A stretch of DNA of 64,000 nt from Cephalotus follicularis (lineage: Eukaryota > Streptophyta > Magnoliopsida > Oxalidales > Cephalotaceae), in the NCBI GenBank assembly GCA_001972305.1, contig BDDD01000062.1:164845-228844 (forward strand), written 5' to 3'. Of this stretch, positions 24,482-36,378 are shown one piece after another. Within the stretch, counting starts at the first letter, position 1. The number at the start of each line of letters is the position of its first letter. The notes below the pieces were generated by a model, which ran no database searches, had not been told where the DNA came from, and saw only the letters and a list, made by a program, of their open reading frames with translations. The translations under genes and the position numbers were made by a program.

Positions 24482-26825
24482 ATGGCCAGAACCAAACAAA
24501 CTGCTAGGGCTTCTCCTCCCTTAGAGGTCGAACCCCTGGCCATGGTGGTTCCCCCCGCCAAGAGTTCCCTTTCCTCTGAAGGTAGCCTGGGGGCTGCGGT
24601 GGGTGACCCCACTATTCCCGTTAATGAGGCTGACACCCCTGCCCCTGATTGCTTTGGTGTCAGCGCTCTTTCTCGCGATGAGGTGCTTGCACTCTCTCGC
24701 AAGTATAATTTCCCTCTTGGGTTGAGATTTAGTCTCCCCTCGGATCCTCGGATGGTCACGGAGAGCAGAGAGGGTCTCTTCGCTGTCTTCGAGGGTGCTC
24801 TCTCTCACAGTCTGAGGATCCCAGTACCCTCTTTTGCCCTCTCGGTCTTGGAGACGTTTAATCTCCACCCTTCTCTTCTCCAACCCCAATCTTGGAGTTT
24901 CATTATAGGTTTCTTAGTTAGATGTATAGAGTCCGAGGTGAACGAAACAGTGGGATTATTCAAACATTTCCATGTAATCTCGTCCTAGCCAAGGAAACGT
25001 GGCTATTTCTTTAAGTCGCGTCCTGGCATAAAGAAACTTCTTGTCAAACCTACCCAATCCATCAAGAACTGGAGGAGGAGATATTTCCTCATAAAAAACT
25101 TTGAGGGGTTCACTCTCCCTGTCTGGTGTGATTCCGTGGAAACTACACGTCTCAACAGGAGGCCCTTATTGACAACGGCCGAGAACATTGACTTCGACAA
25201 ACTCATACACCTGGAGCCCGAGGAGGTGAACTCTGTCGTGGTCGAGGAGTGCCTGCTCCGAGTTGGGCTGAGTGTAGTTCCCAACCACTCGGCAGAGGTT
25301 GAGGAAGCCTCAGGGGGTGGGGGATCCTCTGATAACTCCATGCCTCAAGAGATGGGGGAAAATTGTATAAGCTTTCGTCTCCTCCGTCTTTCTGTCTTCG
25401 TATTCCTTCTGGTTTGATTTTAAGTTACTAACTTTCTTAACCTCTGTTTATGCAGCAATGGCTTCTCGCCGTGGATTCGACGCTCTTTTTAGTGCCACCA
25501 AAATCAGCAAGCCTTCCTCTACAGCGGTAGACAAGCAGAAGGCTGCCGAGGAAGCAGCCAAGCAGAAGGAGAAAGCCGCTGCTGAGGGGGCTAAGCAGAG
25601 GGCAAAGGCCGCCGCTGAGGGGGCCAAACAGATGAAGAAAGCTGCAGTTGCGGCCAAGGAGAAAGGATCCAAGCGTCCTGCTGGAGGGCGTTCCTCTGGC
25701 GGTCCTCCTCGTCCCCCAAGCAAGAAAGGGAAACTTATATCCGAGACCGAGTTGGATTCTATCCTCGGCCGGACCTCAGACGACCCCATCATCCTGCATC
25801 CTCCTCGGGACATGGAGAGGATGATTGAGGAGCTGGAGGGGGTTGGGAATGGCTCCTCCAGCCTGGATACACCGTTCGCCCTTAGTTCTCTATGCCTCTT
25901 CCCAGACGAGCTGAAGGAGAGGAAGGATTGGTCCAACAAGGACCTAATCCATAACTCTCTACGGAGCCATTTCGAGGTAAAGGGTGATCCTCTTCTTCTG
26001 TACCTTACATTCTTTATGTGTTCTCTGTTCTCATTCTTGTCTTCTTTGCAGGCTCTGAATGACCATCATCTCTTGGTCGAGAACTTCTCGATCATTTTGA
26101 GGAGGTATGACAAGGCGAGAGAGGAGCTGATGGTGGAAATGGAGACTTCTCAGGTGGCCAGAGCTCAACTTGAGGAAGTCCTCAGGGCCCAGGAGTCTGC
26201 TATAGAGGAAAGGAACAAGGCTGTGCTGGAGAAGGACCAATTGATAAATGACCTCTCCAAGGTTAGCGATCAGTACCGGACTCTGTAGCAGAAGCATGGG
26301 GAGTCCATCAAGAAGCATGAGGAGTTGCGGGCCAAGGCAGTGGAGGACGCCCTGGCAGAGTTCCAATCCTCGGACGAGTTCCATATCTTGATGGAAGCCT
26401 CCGTGGAGGACTTCAAAGCTTCTGAGGCCTTTAGCGAAGAGGTCTTCAAGGAATCTGCCGAATACTATCGTCGGGGGTTCTACACTTGCAGGAATTGGGT
26501 CAAGACTCTGCATCTAGAGGTTCCTTTGGACTAGGTCGCCTACTGCTCAGCTGCCAAGGCTTTCGATTACTATCCTGACGGATACGAAGCCGAAGAGCTG
26601 AAGGCCGAGGAAGCCTTGGAAGGGAGTGCTGGCCTTGGGGCCGAGGTAGAGGAAGGGGAAGTCCTGCCTGCTTCTGAAGGCGTTCCTCCTCCTGATCCCG
26701 CGTCGGCCTTGGCTTCTCTGTCTCTCTCTTCGGATCTTGTCACTCCCCAACCTCCTCAAACTAGGCCTTTTGTTCCTCCCCCTCCTGAGGATGAAACCTC
26801 TACTGATGCTCCTTCCTTAGCTTAG
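24482..26825 (+). pseudogene. Antisense additional ORF of element A (Transposase_28-like, H3-like N-terminus)
   Basis: Reading frames on the strand opposite to pol encode a protein of the putative gypsy-type transposon class (similar to Pfam Transposase_28). Near the N-terminus are LSRKYNFPLGLRFSLPSDP and, after the conserved ETFNLHPSLLQPQSWSFIIG, a WRRRYF-type region. Next come a lysine/alanine-rich low-complexity stretch (~25500-25680), coiled-coil-like segments rich in E/K/L, and an acidic Pro-rich tail. The first residues are Met-ARTKQTARAS, nearly the histone H3 tail. The copy lies in several frames separated by breaks or intron-like spacers and is treated as a fossil. Its molecular role is unknown; additional ORFs in Tat elements are known from several plants without an assigned function. 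The same ORF occurs in element B. Confidence 0.75.
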
Positions 26826-27600
26826 TTTTTGTAGGCTAGCTTTTTCTTCTTTTTTGCCTTGTAATAATTTTCCTTTTTCCGCACTTGTAATCTTCAATAT
26901 GTGAATAAAGATAGACTTTTTGCATTCTCTGATTTTGTCTTTATTTTTTGTGTTGCGAGCTTGATGTATTTTCACTTGGCATGTATGTTTACAATCCCCT
27001 TAAGGATTTTGCACACTGGATCCTCTGACTTCCCGTAGAAGCAGACACTACTCCAAAAGGACTTAAAGTAATTTATCAACGATATTAATAAAAAACCTTT
27101 TGTATCCTCGAACTTTACCCTCGATTGGTCCCTCATGTTGTGTGCTTGAGCTTTGTGTGTATACATGCACTGATAATCCCCTTAGGACTTTTAACTTAGC
27201 CCAAATCATTAGCTCTTCGTAGATGAGAACACTTAAGCCTGGCAATCCTCGTAGGACCCTTTACTTTTAAAAGTGCTTAAGTAACTGTAACCCAGTCTTC
27301 AAAAATTTTTTATTGTACTCATAGATTGAGTTCTTGGTCTGCTCGGTCAAGTTCCTATGGGTTTCCCGAGGAGAGTATCGTCTGACCTATTAGGTTTTAG
27401 GACAGGTCGGCTGAGTTTGCAGTCCACTTAGGGACACTTGTATTAAAGTTCTCAGTCCGACGAGCTTGATCGTTGCGAGTTCCCATGGATTCGCCTTTCA
27501 AGTCACGACTTTAGGTCTGGTTGGACAAGTTCCTATGGTGTTGCCGACTAGAATTTGCTCTCTGAGGAGTCTTAGTGCTTCCTTGGAAGTCTTAGGGTGT

Positions 27601-27696
27601 GCTCCTCGGAAGGAGTCTTCTGCATGCTCCTCAGAAGGAGGCTTCAGTGTGCTCCTCGGAAGGAGGCTTCAGTGTGCTCCTCGGAAGGAGGCTTTT
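27601..27696. repeat. 25-bp tandem repeats between pol and the extra ORF (element A)
   Basis: Four copies with GCTCCTCGGAAGGAGGCTT-type core start at 27601, 27626, 27651 and 27676. They lie in the non-coding spacer between the converging pol and antisense ORF. Element B has a comparable array at the equivalent place. Confidence 0.85.
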
Positions 27697-27993
27697 GAGG
27701 ATGCATCCTTGAATGCTTTCTCGGATGCCAGTTACTCTGGTCAGTTTGGGACCTCGGCTTGTGTTGGTTTTCCTTTTGAGGGTTAGTCTTCGTAAGACCT
27801 AGGAAGCTTTGGATCTCTAGGTGCCCCCTTGGGGGCATGATCCGAGGTGCTTAAAGCAAAGACTGAGGGAGTTGATCGGTGGTTGTTCAGAGGTTTGAGG
27901 ACATGAACATTGGACCTCCGTCCCTTGCAAACTTGGAAATATGACATTGAACACAAATTTTAAAAAATTCTTCATTCAAGACACATCTTACAA

Positions 27994-30900
27994 TCATTGA
28001 TAGTACTTTCTCAGATGCTCGGCATTCCAAGCTCTGGAAATCTCCCTACCCCCCAAAGTTTCAAGTTTGAATGTTCCTGGGCGGAGGACCCTTTTGATTT
28101 TGTATGGCCCTTCCCAGGCAGGGGCTAGCTTTCCTCTGGTACCGGTAGGATCTGCAACGGTTGAGTTGCGTAGGACTAGGTCTCTTTGCCTTAGTGGTCT
28201 GGGGCTTACTCTTTTGTTATAGTAACGGCTTATCCTCTGCTGGTAGGCTGCAACTCTGATAGCAGTTTTGTCCCTGAGCTCTTCCACTAGGTCGAGGAGG
28301 CACCTAAGACCTTCTTCGTTGTTGTCTTCAGTAAAGTGTACAACTCTTGGTGATTGTACTCCAATCTCCACCGGTATCATGGCTTCAGCTCCAAAACAAA
28401 GGCTGTATGGGGACTCACAAGTTGTGGTCCGAGGAGTGGTTCTATATGCCCATAGTACACTTGGTAGCTCATCTGTCCATCTTCCTTTGCTGTCTTCTAG
28501 GCGCTTCTTCAAGCCCAAGATGATTTCTCTGTTGATCACCTCGGCTTGACCATTACTTTGAGGGTAGGCTACTGAGGCAAGCCTATGCTCTATCCTCCAT
28601 TCCTTGCAAAAATCACGGAAGGCTTGGCAATCAAACTGTTTACCATTGTCTGAGACGATTGTCCTCGGAACTCCAAACCTACAGATGATTGACTTCCATA
28701 CGAAGCTCTCCGTGTTCTTCTCAGTAATTGTGGCTAGAGGTTCTGCTTCCACCTACTTGGTAAAGTAGTCCACTGCTACAATGAGAAACTTCCTCTGTCC
28801 TGAAGCCATGGGTAGTGGTCTAATGAAGTCCATTCCCCATTGCGCAAAGGGCCATGGGGCCGTGATAGACGTCAGAGGTTGAGAAGGTCTTCTGCTTATG
28901 TTTGCGTTCCTCTGACACTTGTCACACTTCCTTACCAGGTTTATAGCATCTTGATGCATGGTTGGCCAGTAGTAGCCTTGCCTCAACAGCTTGTGAGACA
29001 GTGTCCTGCCCCATGTGTGGTTACCACAAATTCCTTCATGGACCTCCCTTAGGGCGTAATCAGCCTCTGAGTGGTTCAAGCACCTCAGCCAAGGAAATGA
29101 GAAGGATCTTTTGTAGAGGATTCCATCTCAGAACTGGAATCTATTTGTTCTGTAGACCAGCTTCCTCGCCTCCACGGGGTCCTCGGGCAGGATCCCGTTC
29201 CTCAGCCAATTGATAAAGGGAGTCATCCAGTTTGGCTCCTGTGGTACATCTATGTCCATCACGGCCACTTCAGAGATGGTCGGCCTGTCCAGGTAGTCTA
29301 CTAGCACGGTTTGATTTTTCTCCAACTCCTCTACCGTGGCTAGTTTTGATAACTGGTCTACTCGGACGTTCTCTGCCCTGGGTACTTTCACAATCCTTAG
29401 AATTTCGAATGCTGACTTCATGCCCTGAAAATGGGATAAGTATTTTACCATAAGGTCTTCTCTGGCCTCATACTCCCCATTCGCCAGACCAACCACTAGC
29501 TGAGAATCACTAGAGGCTTCTATCTTTTGCACCTCCAAGTGCTTTGCAATTGTCAGTCTAGCTATCAGAGCTTCCCACTCAGCTTTGTTATTTGTAGCTT
29601 TGAGCTTGAACCTCAGAGCATACTCCAACGTCCAACCATATGGACTTGTCAATACTAGCCCTGCCCACTGCCAGTGAGGCAGGACGAACCGTCCATGGAT
29701 AGCTTCCAAATTCCCCTCTCGCTCTCGGAGGGGTGCTCCTCCATACACTCCGTAGGTGTATTATCTCCAATAAAGTCGGCCAGTACCTGTGATTTGATTG
29801 CTGGTCTGGCTTCGAACTTCACATCATACTCACCTAGTTCGACTGACCACTTAATTAACCTGCCCGAGGTGTCAGGTTTGGCAAGAACTTGTTTGAGTGG
29901 TTTGTCAGTCACAACCTTGATTGTATGGGCTTGGAAATATGGGCTCAATTTTCTGGCCGAGATGATCAAAGCATAAGCATACTTCTCCACCTCTGGGTAC
30001 CTCCCCTCTGCATCGTTCAGACCCTTGCTCACGTAGTATACTGGCTTCTGAATTTTTTCCTCTTCTCTGACTAGCACTGCACTCACTACGCCCGAGGTGG
30101 CCGCAAGGTACAAATAAAAGTCTTCCCCATCCTTGGGTTTCGAGATCAGAGGAGGGGGAGCCAGGTATTCCTTCAACTTGTCGAAGGCTGCTTGATAGTC
30201 GTCTGACCAGGAGAATCCCTTAGGATCTCTAAGTATTTTGAAGAAGGGAATGCACTTCTCTGCTGACTTTGACACAAACCTACATTAGGGCTGCAATCTT
30301 CCCATTTAATCTTTGGACATCCCTGATGGTTTGAGGTGGCCTCATGCTTTGAATTGCCGAGATCTTCTCTGGGTTAGCCTCTATCCCTCTGCTAGAGACC
30401 ATGAACCCGAGGAACTTTCCCGAGGTGACCCCAAATGTGCACTTGGACGGATTGAGTTTCATATTATACCTCCTCAGTACCTCAAACGTCTCCTCCAAGT
30501 CTTTTATGTGGGGGCTCCTGGCTGGGGTTTTGACGAGCATATCGTCTATGTACACCTCCATATTCTTCCCAATTTGAGGCTTAAAAATTTTGTTCACCAG
30601 GCGCTGGTAGGTGGCCCCTACATTCTTCAAGCCAAATGGCATAACCTTGTAGCAGTACATGCCTCAGTCTGTTATGAACGCTGTCTTGTTCTCATCAGGC
30701 TTGTACATGGGGATTTGATTATATCCCGAGTAAGCGTCCAAGAAGCTTAATATTCTGTAGCCCGAGGTTGCGTCTACTAGCTGGTCTATCTTTGGGAGAG
30801 GGAAGTGATCCTTTGGGCAAGCTTTGTTGAGGTCTGTGAAGTCTATGGACATCCTCCATTTGCCATTGGCTTTTTTGACTAGCACTGGATTCGCCAGCCA

Positions 30901-31370
30901 GTCTGAGTAGTGCACTTCTCTTATGAATCCTGCCTTCAGCAGCTTGCTCACCTCCTCTGCTATTGCCTGCTACCTCTCTGGGGCAAAGTTCCTCTTCTTT
31001 TGTCTGGTCGGGGGCCTGGCTGGGTCCACGCTTAGATTGTGAACCATTACGTCTGGGCTGATCCCAGGGAACTCCTCTGCCGACCATGCAAAAACATCTT
31101 TATCCTCTCAGAGGAATGTTATTAACTCCCCCTTCTCTGCCTCTCCAAGTTGTGAGCCAACTTGGAACACTTTCTCACTGTTGCCCTCTTCCATGGGCAC
31201 TTGGAGCACATCCTCAACAGGCTGTGGACACTCTGGTTCCATGTCTCCTCTGAGCTCCACGTTTGCTATGGGGAGAACCTTGCCCTTGCCCTTCCCCTTG
31301 TCCGAGATGGCAGTTTTGTAACATTGCCTTACTGCCTCTTGGAAAGTTCCTCGGGAAAGTTCCTTCAGAT
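27994..31370 (-). pseudogene. pol of element A (RT, RNase H, second RNase H, integrase)
   Basis: From high to low coordinate: a protease-RT linker, reverse transcriptase (~30280-30951, with MSIDFTDLNKACPKDHFPLP and the catalytic VYIDDMLVK), gypsy RNase H (~29700-30275, with YVSKGLNDAEGRYPEVEKYA), an archaeal-type RNase H (~29128-29650, with SSDSQLVVGLANGEYEARE), the integrase zinc domain with CDKCQRN (~28753-29079), and the integrase core plus C-terminal part (~27994-28752, with VSDNGKQFD and YPQSNGQAEVINRE). The domain order is that of Ty3/gypsy, and the second RNase H points to Tat. It is broken, with a handful of breaks. Confidence 0.88.
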
Positions 31371-31791
31371 CTACAGACACTTGGTCAGACCATTTACAAT
31401 ATGAAAGGATAACGCTCCATAACGCCAGAGCGCCAAATAAGGTAACGGTGCTAAATCCTCGGCTGTTTACTATGGGTACAATAATCATCTCTGCAAGCAA
31501 GGGAGTTACAACCAAGTTCTATAAATACTATAAAGCAACACTTTACACATGTATATCATTTTTAGACTTAAAGAACATTTGTGTTTTCTTCTCTGTTCAC
31601 TGCCTGACTTAAGCATCGAAGAGTCCTTGTGAGTGAAACCTCCTAGACCTTCGACTAGTTTGTTATTTCTGTGCATGGAGGATCGTAAACACTCAACCAT
31701 ATACCGTTCTCAGAGCATTCAGTTCGTTTCCCTCTACAAATCAAACTCTTCCACGTAAGGGACTGTTTTAGTATTGATTTTGACATCAATA
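31371..31791 (+). repeat. 5' LTR sequence of element B
   Basis: Aligns with the 3' LTR at 48409-48908 and ends ...ACATCAATA where the 3' LTR ends ATATCAACA. A primer-binding-like GTTGGAACCGTTTGTGGG follows at once. It lies against element A; the border between the two is placed only to within about 20 bp. Confidence 0.75.
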
Positions 31792-31838
31792 GTTGGAACC
31801 GTTTGTGGGAAAACGCAACAAGAAGTCATTGTGCTCAT

Positions 31839-33518
31839 GCCTGCGAGAAGAAACACTAACTCTACAACCACCAGCAGCCAAGCACCTGAGAATCAACCTC
31901 CTGCTGTCGGTCAAGTCACCGCTACAAAGCAGGCTCCCATCACTAGCGAGCAATTCAACTAGCTGCTTCAGGAAATGGGGCGTCTTACAACTCTGTTGGC
32001 CAATAATATAGCCAGCCAAAACTAGGCTGGTCAGAGCAGACTAGCCATCCAGGATAATGCTGGTCCGAGTAGGCCAGCCACAGAAGTTCAACAGCCCCAT
32101 GGGGCCAGGTGAAACCCGCCACGGAAGGCCATGCGCCCTCCAAGGCGGTTAGAGGTTGATACATCTCTGAGGAGGAGAACAGAGATTGAAACATCTCTAA
32201 GGGTGGAGTCTTCAAGTGCTAGGGATTGTAGTTACAATCCCCAAGAAGACCTTCCCGATCAAGACCCAATGGAAGAGGATTACTCGGTTGAGGAGGAGAC
32301 CCGAGCACGTTCCTACGCTTCTTGTAGGATAGGAACTCGCCCGAGGAGCAGGTCAAACCACTCAATCAGGCTTGCAACGGGTACATATCAAGTTTCTAGT
32401 CGGATCAACAATATTGACGATGTGGAGCAGACCATGAATAGAAGGTTTGCCAAGATAGAGAGGAGGCTTAGAGAAGCAGAGCATTCGAAGGGGTACCTGT
32501 CCGAGTTACAAAATATCAACACCACTCCTTTCACACCCGAGATAATGAAGGAGCGTATCCCAAGGGGATTCCAATTCCCGAGTCTCAAGGATTATGATGG
32601 GTCCACGGACCCAATCCAGCATGTACGCTACTACACACAAATCATGCTAGTTCACCAAGCCTCGAACGCGGTCATTTGCCGAGGATTCCTGACAACATTG
32701 ACTGGAGTAGCCCGGTCATGGTATTCTACTCTACCAGTGGATTCGGTGGTGAATTTCGAACAGTTTACGAAACTGTTCGTTACCAAATTCCCCAACAACA
32801 CCACACAGAGAAGGAATTCAAGTCATTTGATCAATGTGGTACAGGGAAAGGATGAGTCCCTAAGAGACTACCTCACCAGATTTAACAAGGAGTCTCTGAC
32901 AGTGAAGGATTTAGAACCGTCTTTCGCCCTGACAGCTCTGAACAGCGGGTTGAAAGGCAACTCACCTTTTACCTTCTCTCTTATGAAGAAGCCTGCTCAA
33001 GATATGGCTGACCTTCTCAGAAGAGTCGAGAAGTATGTGAATGCAGAGGAGGCAATGACCGCTAAGAAGCAGAAGACTTCTTGGTCGGGCCATCAGGTGG
33101 AGAAAGATGAGCATTCACGAAGTGCTCCAGGGAAGAAACATAAGAGAAATGAGAGGTCAGAGTAACCAAAGATGACCTCATGCATAAGCTCTCCAAAAGG
33201 GAGGAATCCCCAAAAATGGGAACACCAATTCTGAACTACAACAATTTTGCTCCTCTTTTAGAGTCGCGTACCAGGATTCTGGTAGTGGAAAAGGACAAGG
33301 TCCCGATCCAGTGGCCAGCAACATTGAGATCCGCACTGGAGAAGAGGGACTCAAACAAATATTGCTGGTACCATTGTGACCATGTGCACGATACAGAGGA
33401 GTGTAGGCATTTAAAGAATCATATTGAGGACCTGATTCGGAAGGGTCATCTAAGAAAATATCCTGACAGAAATGCTCCGCAGCAGAGAAGGGATCGCAGA
33501 GAAGAAACTCCGCAACAA
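31839..33518 (+). pseudogene. gag of element B
   Basis: It begins MPARRNTNS after the primer-binding site. The central retrotransposon gag domain is recognised by IPRGFQFPSLKDYDGSTDP, ARSWYSTLP and SLRDYLTRFNKES (~32550-32900). Further on, a CWYHCDHVHDTEEC zinc-knuckle-like motif followed by a basic tail (33360-33500) is typical of Tat gag, which binds element RNA in the virus-like particle. A few breaks are present. Confidence 0.82.
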
Positions 33519-34015
33519 GAATTGTTAGAAAGAGTTTGACCTGTCAAGCCACTAGGTGGTTCGATGTACTTGTACTCTGCTCATGATATATACAGTCTTG
33601 CTCTATTCATGTTACATTGTGCAAATTATATTTTATTATTGGCATAAACCGTATATATTTTATCACATAATTGAAGCATGACACTGCTTGCATATATGGT
33701 GTCCTATCACATCAAAGGGTTGGTTGTCGAGCCAAGGGCTATGAGAGCGACTTCCTTATTCCCTGTGACTAAACTGTTCCAAGTCATAGGTTCACTTATT
33801 TGGGGCATTCGTGAACCGGACAGACTTGCAGTATTGTGCTTGCTCTCGCGAATGGGAGGGTATAGTATCTCATTGCCACTTGGGTTGAACCCTAAAGCTA
33901 ATGCGGGGTGCTTGCTGGGAGCATGTACTTTGAACTTGACCCACCATGGGAATTCTACTTGGATGGTCACATATCCTGTGTCAGTGGAGTTTCCCATCTG
34001 AGACAGTAGTGTATA

Positions 34016-36360
34016 GAAATGAAGTAGAGAAACAAACGAGAAAGCCCATTAAAACACTTCGATCAGATCGAGGGGGCGAATACCTGTCTGCTGAGTTCCA
34101 AGATTATTTTAGAGATAATGGGATTCTCTCACAATGGACCCCTCCAGGAACACCACAGCATAATGGTTTGTCCGAACGGAGGAATTGGACATTGATGAAT
34201 ATGGTCCAGTCCATGATGTCTTTTGCAGACCTCCCTTCCTCATTTTAGGGTTATGCACTGGAAACATGTGCATATGTCCTTAATTGGATTCCTTTGAAAT
34301 CCGTTCCCTCCACTCCGTACCAGGTATGGACATGGAGGAAACCTAGCCTAAAACATTTGAGAGTTTGGGGCTGTCCAGCTCACGTTAGAAGGTTAGAACC
34401 TAGTACGCTGGAGGCACGATCAGATCGGTGCCAGTTTATGGGGTATCCCAAAGAAACGATGGGATATTATTTCTACCATCCCAGTGAACAAAAGGTGTTT
34501 GTTTCGTGTACTGCAATTTTTTTGGAGAAGGAATACCTACTCGCAGGAAGCAGTGGGAGCAAAGTGGAACTCGAGGAGTTGCCACTGGAAGAAATACCAC
34601 AGAACGGAAAGGAATTAGAGGCTAGTACCTCTAGAGACACATATGAGATTAGATCCCAGCATGAGATTAGATCTCATACAGGCACTCCTCAAGTAAGGAG
34701 GTTAGGCAGGGTTTCAACAGCGCCAGAGAGATATGGTTTTCTCGTCAAAGGCACTGATGAACCCAACATCATTGAGGATGATGAGCTTGCCAACTATCAG
34801 GAAGTAGTGCAAGGCACTGATTCTGCTGCATGGTTAGATGCCATGAAATCCGAGATGGATTCCATGTACGCCAACCGAGTTTGGAACTTGGTCGAAACTC
34901 CCGAGGGCATAGTGCCTATTGGTTGCAAGTGGATCTTCAAGAAGAAGATTGGTGCAGATGGAAAGATTAAGACATACAAAGCGCTATTGGTAGCGAAAGG
35001 GTATAGACAGTGACATGGGGTCGATTATACCGAAACTTTCTCACTAGTTGTGATGCTCAAATCTATTCGGATTTTGCTTGCTATTGCCGCTCATTATGAT
35101 TATGAGATATGTCAAATGGATGTTAAGATTGCGTTCTTAAATGGACATCTTGAAGAGGACATTTATATGTCCCAACCCGAGGGGTTTACATCCACTGAAT
35201 CTTCGCACATGGTGTGCAAGCTTCAGAGGTCGATATTTGGCCTAAAGCAAGAATCTAGGAGCTGGAACATACGTTTTGATTAGGCTATCAAGTCTTTTGG
35301 CTTCATTAAAAATGTAGATAAGCCTTGTGTCTATCGAAAATAGGAAAACTCAGGTATCACTTTCTTGGTGCTATACATGGATGACATTCTAATCATTGGG
35401 AATGATGTAGGGATGTTGTAGTCCGTGAAAGTATGGCTAGCCAAGAACTTCTCCATGAAGGATTTGGGAGAAGCCTCCTTCATACTTGGTATAAAGATCT
35501 ACAGAGATAGATCTAGTAGGTTGCTTGGGCTTTCCCAAAGCCAGTACATCAGCAAAGTGCTGAAACGATTCAGTATGGAGAATTCCAAATGGGGCTTATT
35601 GCCAATAGGCCATGGAATTCAACTTTTCAAGAAGATGTCCCCGCAGACATCTAAGGAAAGGACAGTCATGAGTCGGATACCCTATGCTTCGGTTGTGGGA
35701 TCGATCATGTATGCCATGCTGTGTACTAGGCTTGATGTCGCACATGCCTTGGGTATGGCAAGTCTTTTTCAGTCCAATCCCGGTTTGAAACACTGGGAAG
35801 TAGTCAAAGGGATTCTTAAGTACCTTAGGATGACTCAAGATGCCTTCTTGATCTACGGTGGAGATAGTGAGTTGAAATTGGAGGGATACACTGAATCCAA
35901 TTTCAATAGTGGTCCAGATGATCAGAAACCAGTGTTGGGATATGTCTATATCCTGAATGGCGGTGCTGTGAGTTGGAGAAGCTTAAAACAGGAAACAACA
36001 GCAGACTCCACAACGGAAGTAGATTATATAGCAGCCTTAGATGCTGCAAAGGAAGGTGTTTAGATGCGTAAGTTCATAGCTGAACTTGGAGTGGTTCCAA
36101 CCATTAATCGTCCTGTAGTCCTCTACTGTGACAATAATGGGGCTGTTGCACAAGCCAAGGAGCCCAAGTCTCACCAGCGTTCCAAGCATATCCAGCGGCG
36201 TTATCACTTGATCTGAGAGATCATTGACAGAGGAGACATTGTATTAGAGAGGGTTGCCTTAGAGGAAAATTTAGCAAACCCACTTACTAAAGCTCTTAGT
36301 AGTAATATATTTGAGCGTCATCGGAGTGTGATGGGCTTGAACTATAGGGCTTCTTGGCTT
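34016..36360 (+). pseudogene. Copia pol remains (integrase, reverse transcriptase, RNase H)
   Basis: Integrase core with TLRSDRGGEYLS and TPQHNGLSERRN (~34050-34250), and the GCPAHVR region (~34370). Reverse transcriptase shows WNLVETPEGIVPIGCKWIFK (~34880), QMDVKIAFLNGHLEEDIYM (~35110) and LYMDDILIIGN (~35370). RNase H carries AEVDYIAAL-like residues (~36020) and a C-terminal region near 36240 that resembles the usual KHI...RDIV...G motif. Fossil; the order is standard for copia. Confidence 0.88.
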
Positions 36361-36378
36361 GAGGGCCAAGTGGGATAT

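Larger units (their letters stand above)
22992..31370 (-). mobile_element. Tat-lineage Ty3/gypsy retrotransposon, element A (broken)
   Basis: Minus-strand order is pol (from ~31370 down to 27994), a spacer with short tandem repeats, an additional ORF on the opposite strand (24482-26825), a polypurine tract next to 23857, and the 3' LTR (22992-23856). Reverse transcriptase, RNase H, an archaeal-type second RNase H and integrase can be recognised; that double RNase H and the antisense extra ORF are hallmarks of the plant Tat group. No gag or 5' LTR belonging to this copy is seen. It is broken, with roughly half a dozen or more breaks in the recognisable reading frames. Its right border meets a related element (B) head to head. 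Confidence 0.85.

Noticed and set aside
24482-24514. A captured or processed histone H3 gene
   Set aside because: Only the first ten residues resemble H3; the histone fold is absent and the rest of the ORF is a Transposase_28-like retrotransposon protein.
33678-34001. Plus-strand frame of 107 codons repeated at 36534-36857
   Set aside because: Both copies lie in the paired LTR sequences of the nested copia element; they are LTR repeats, not a gene family.
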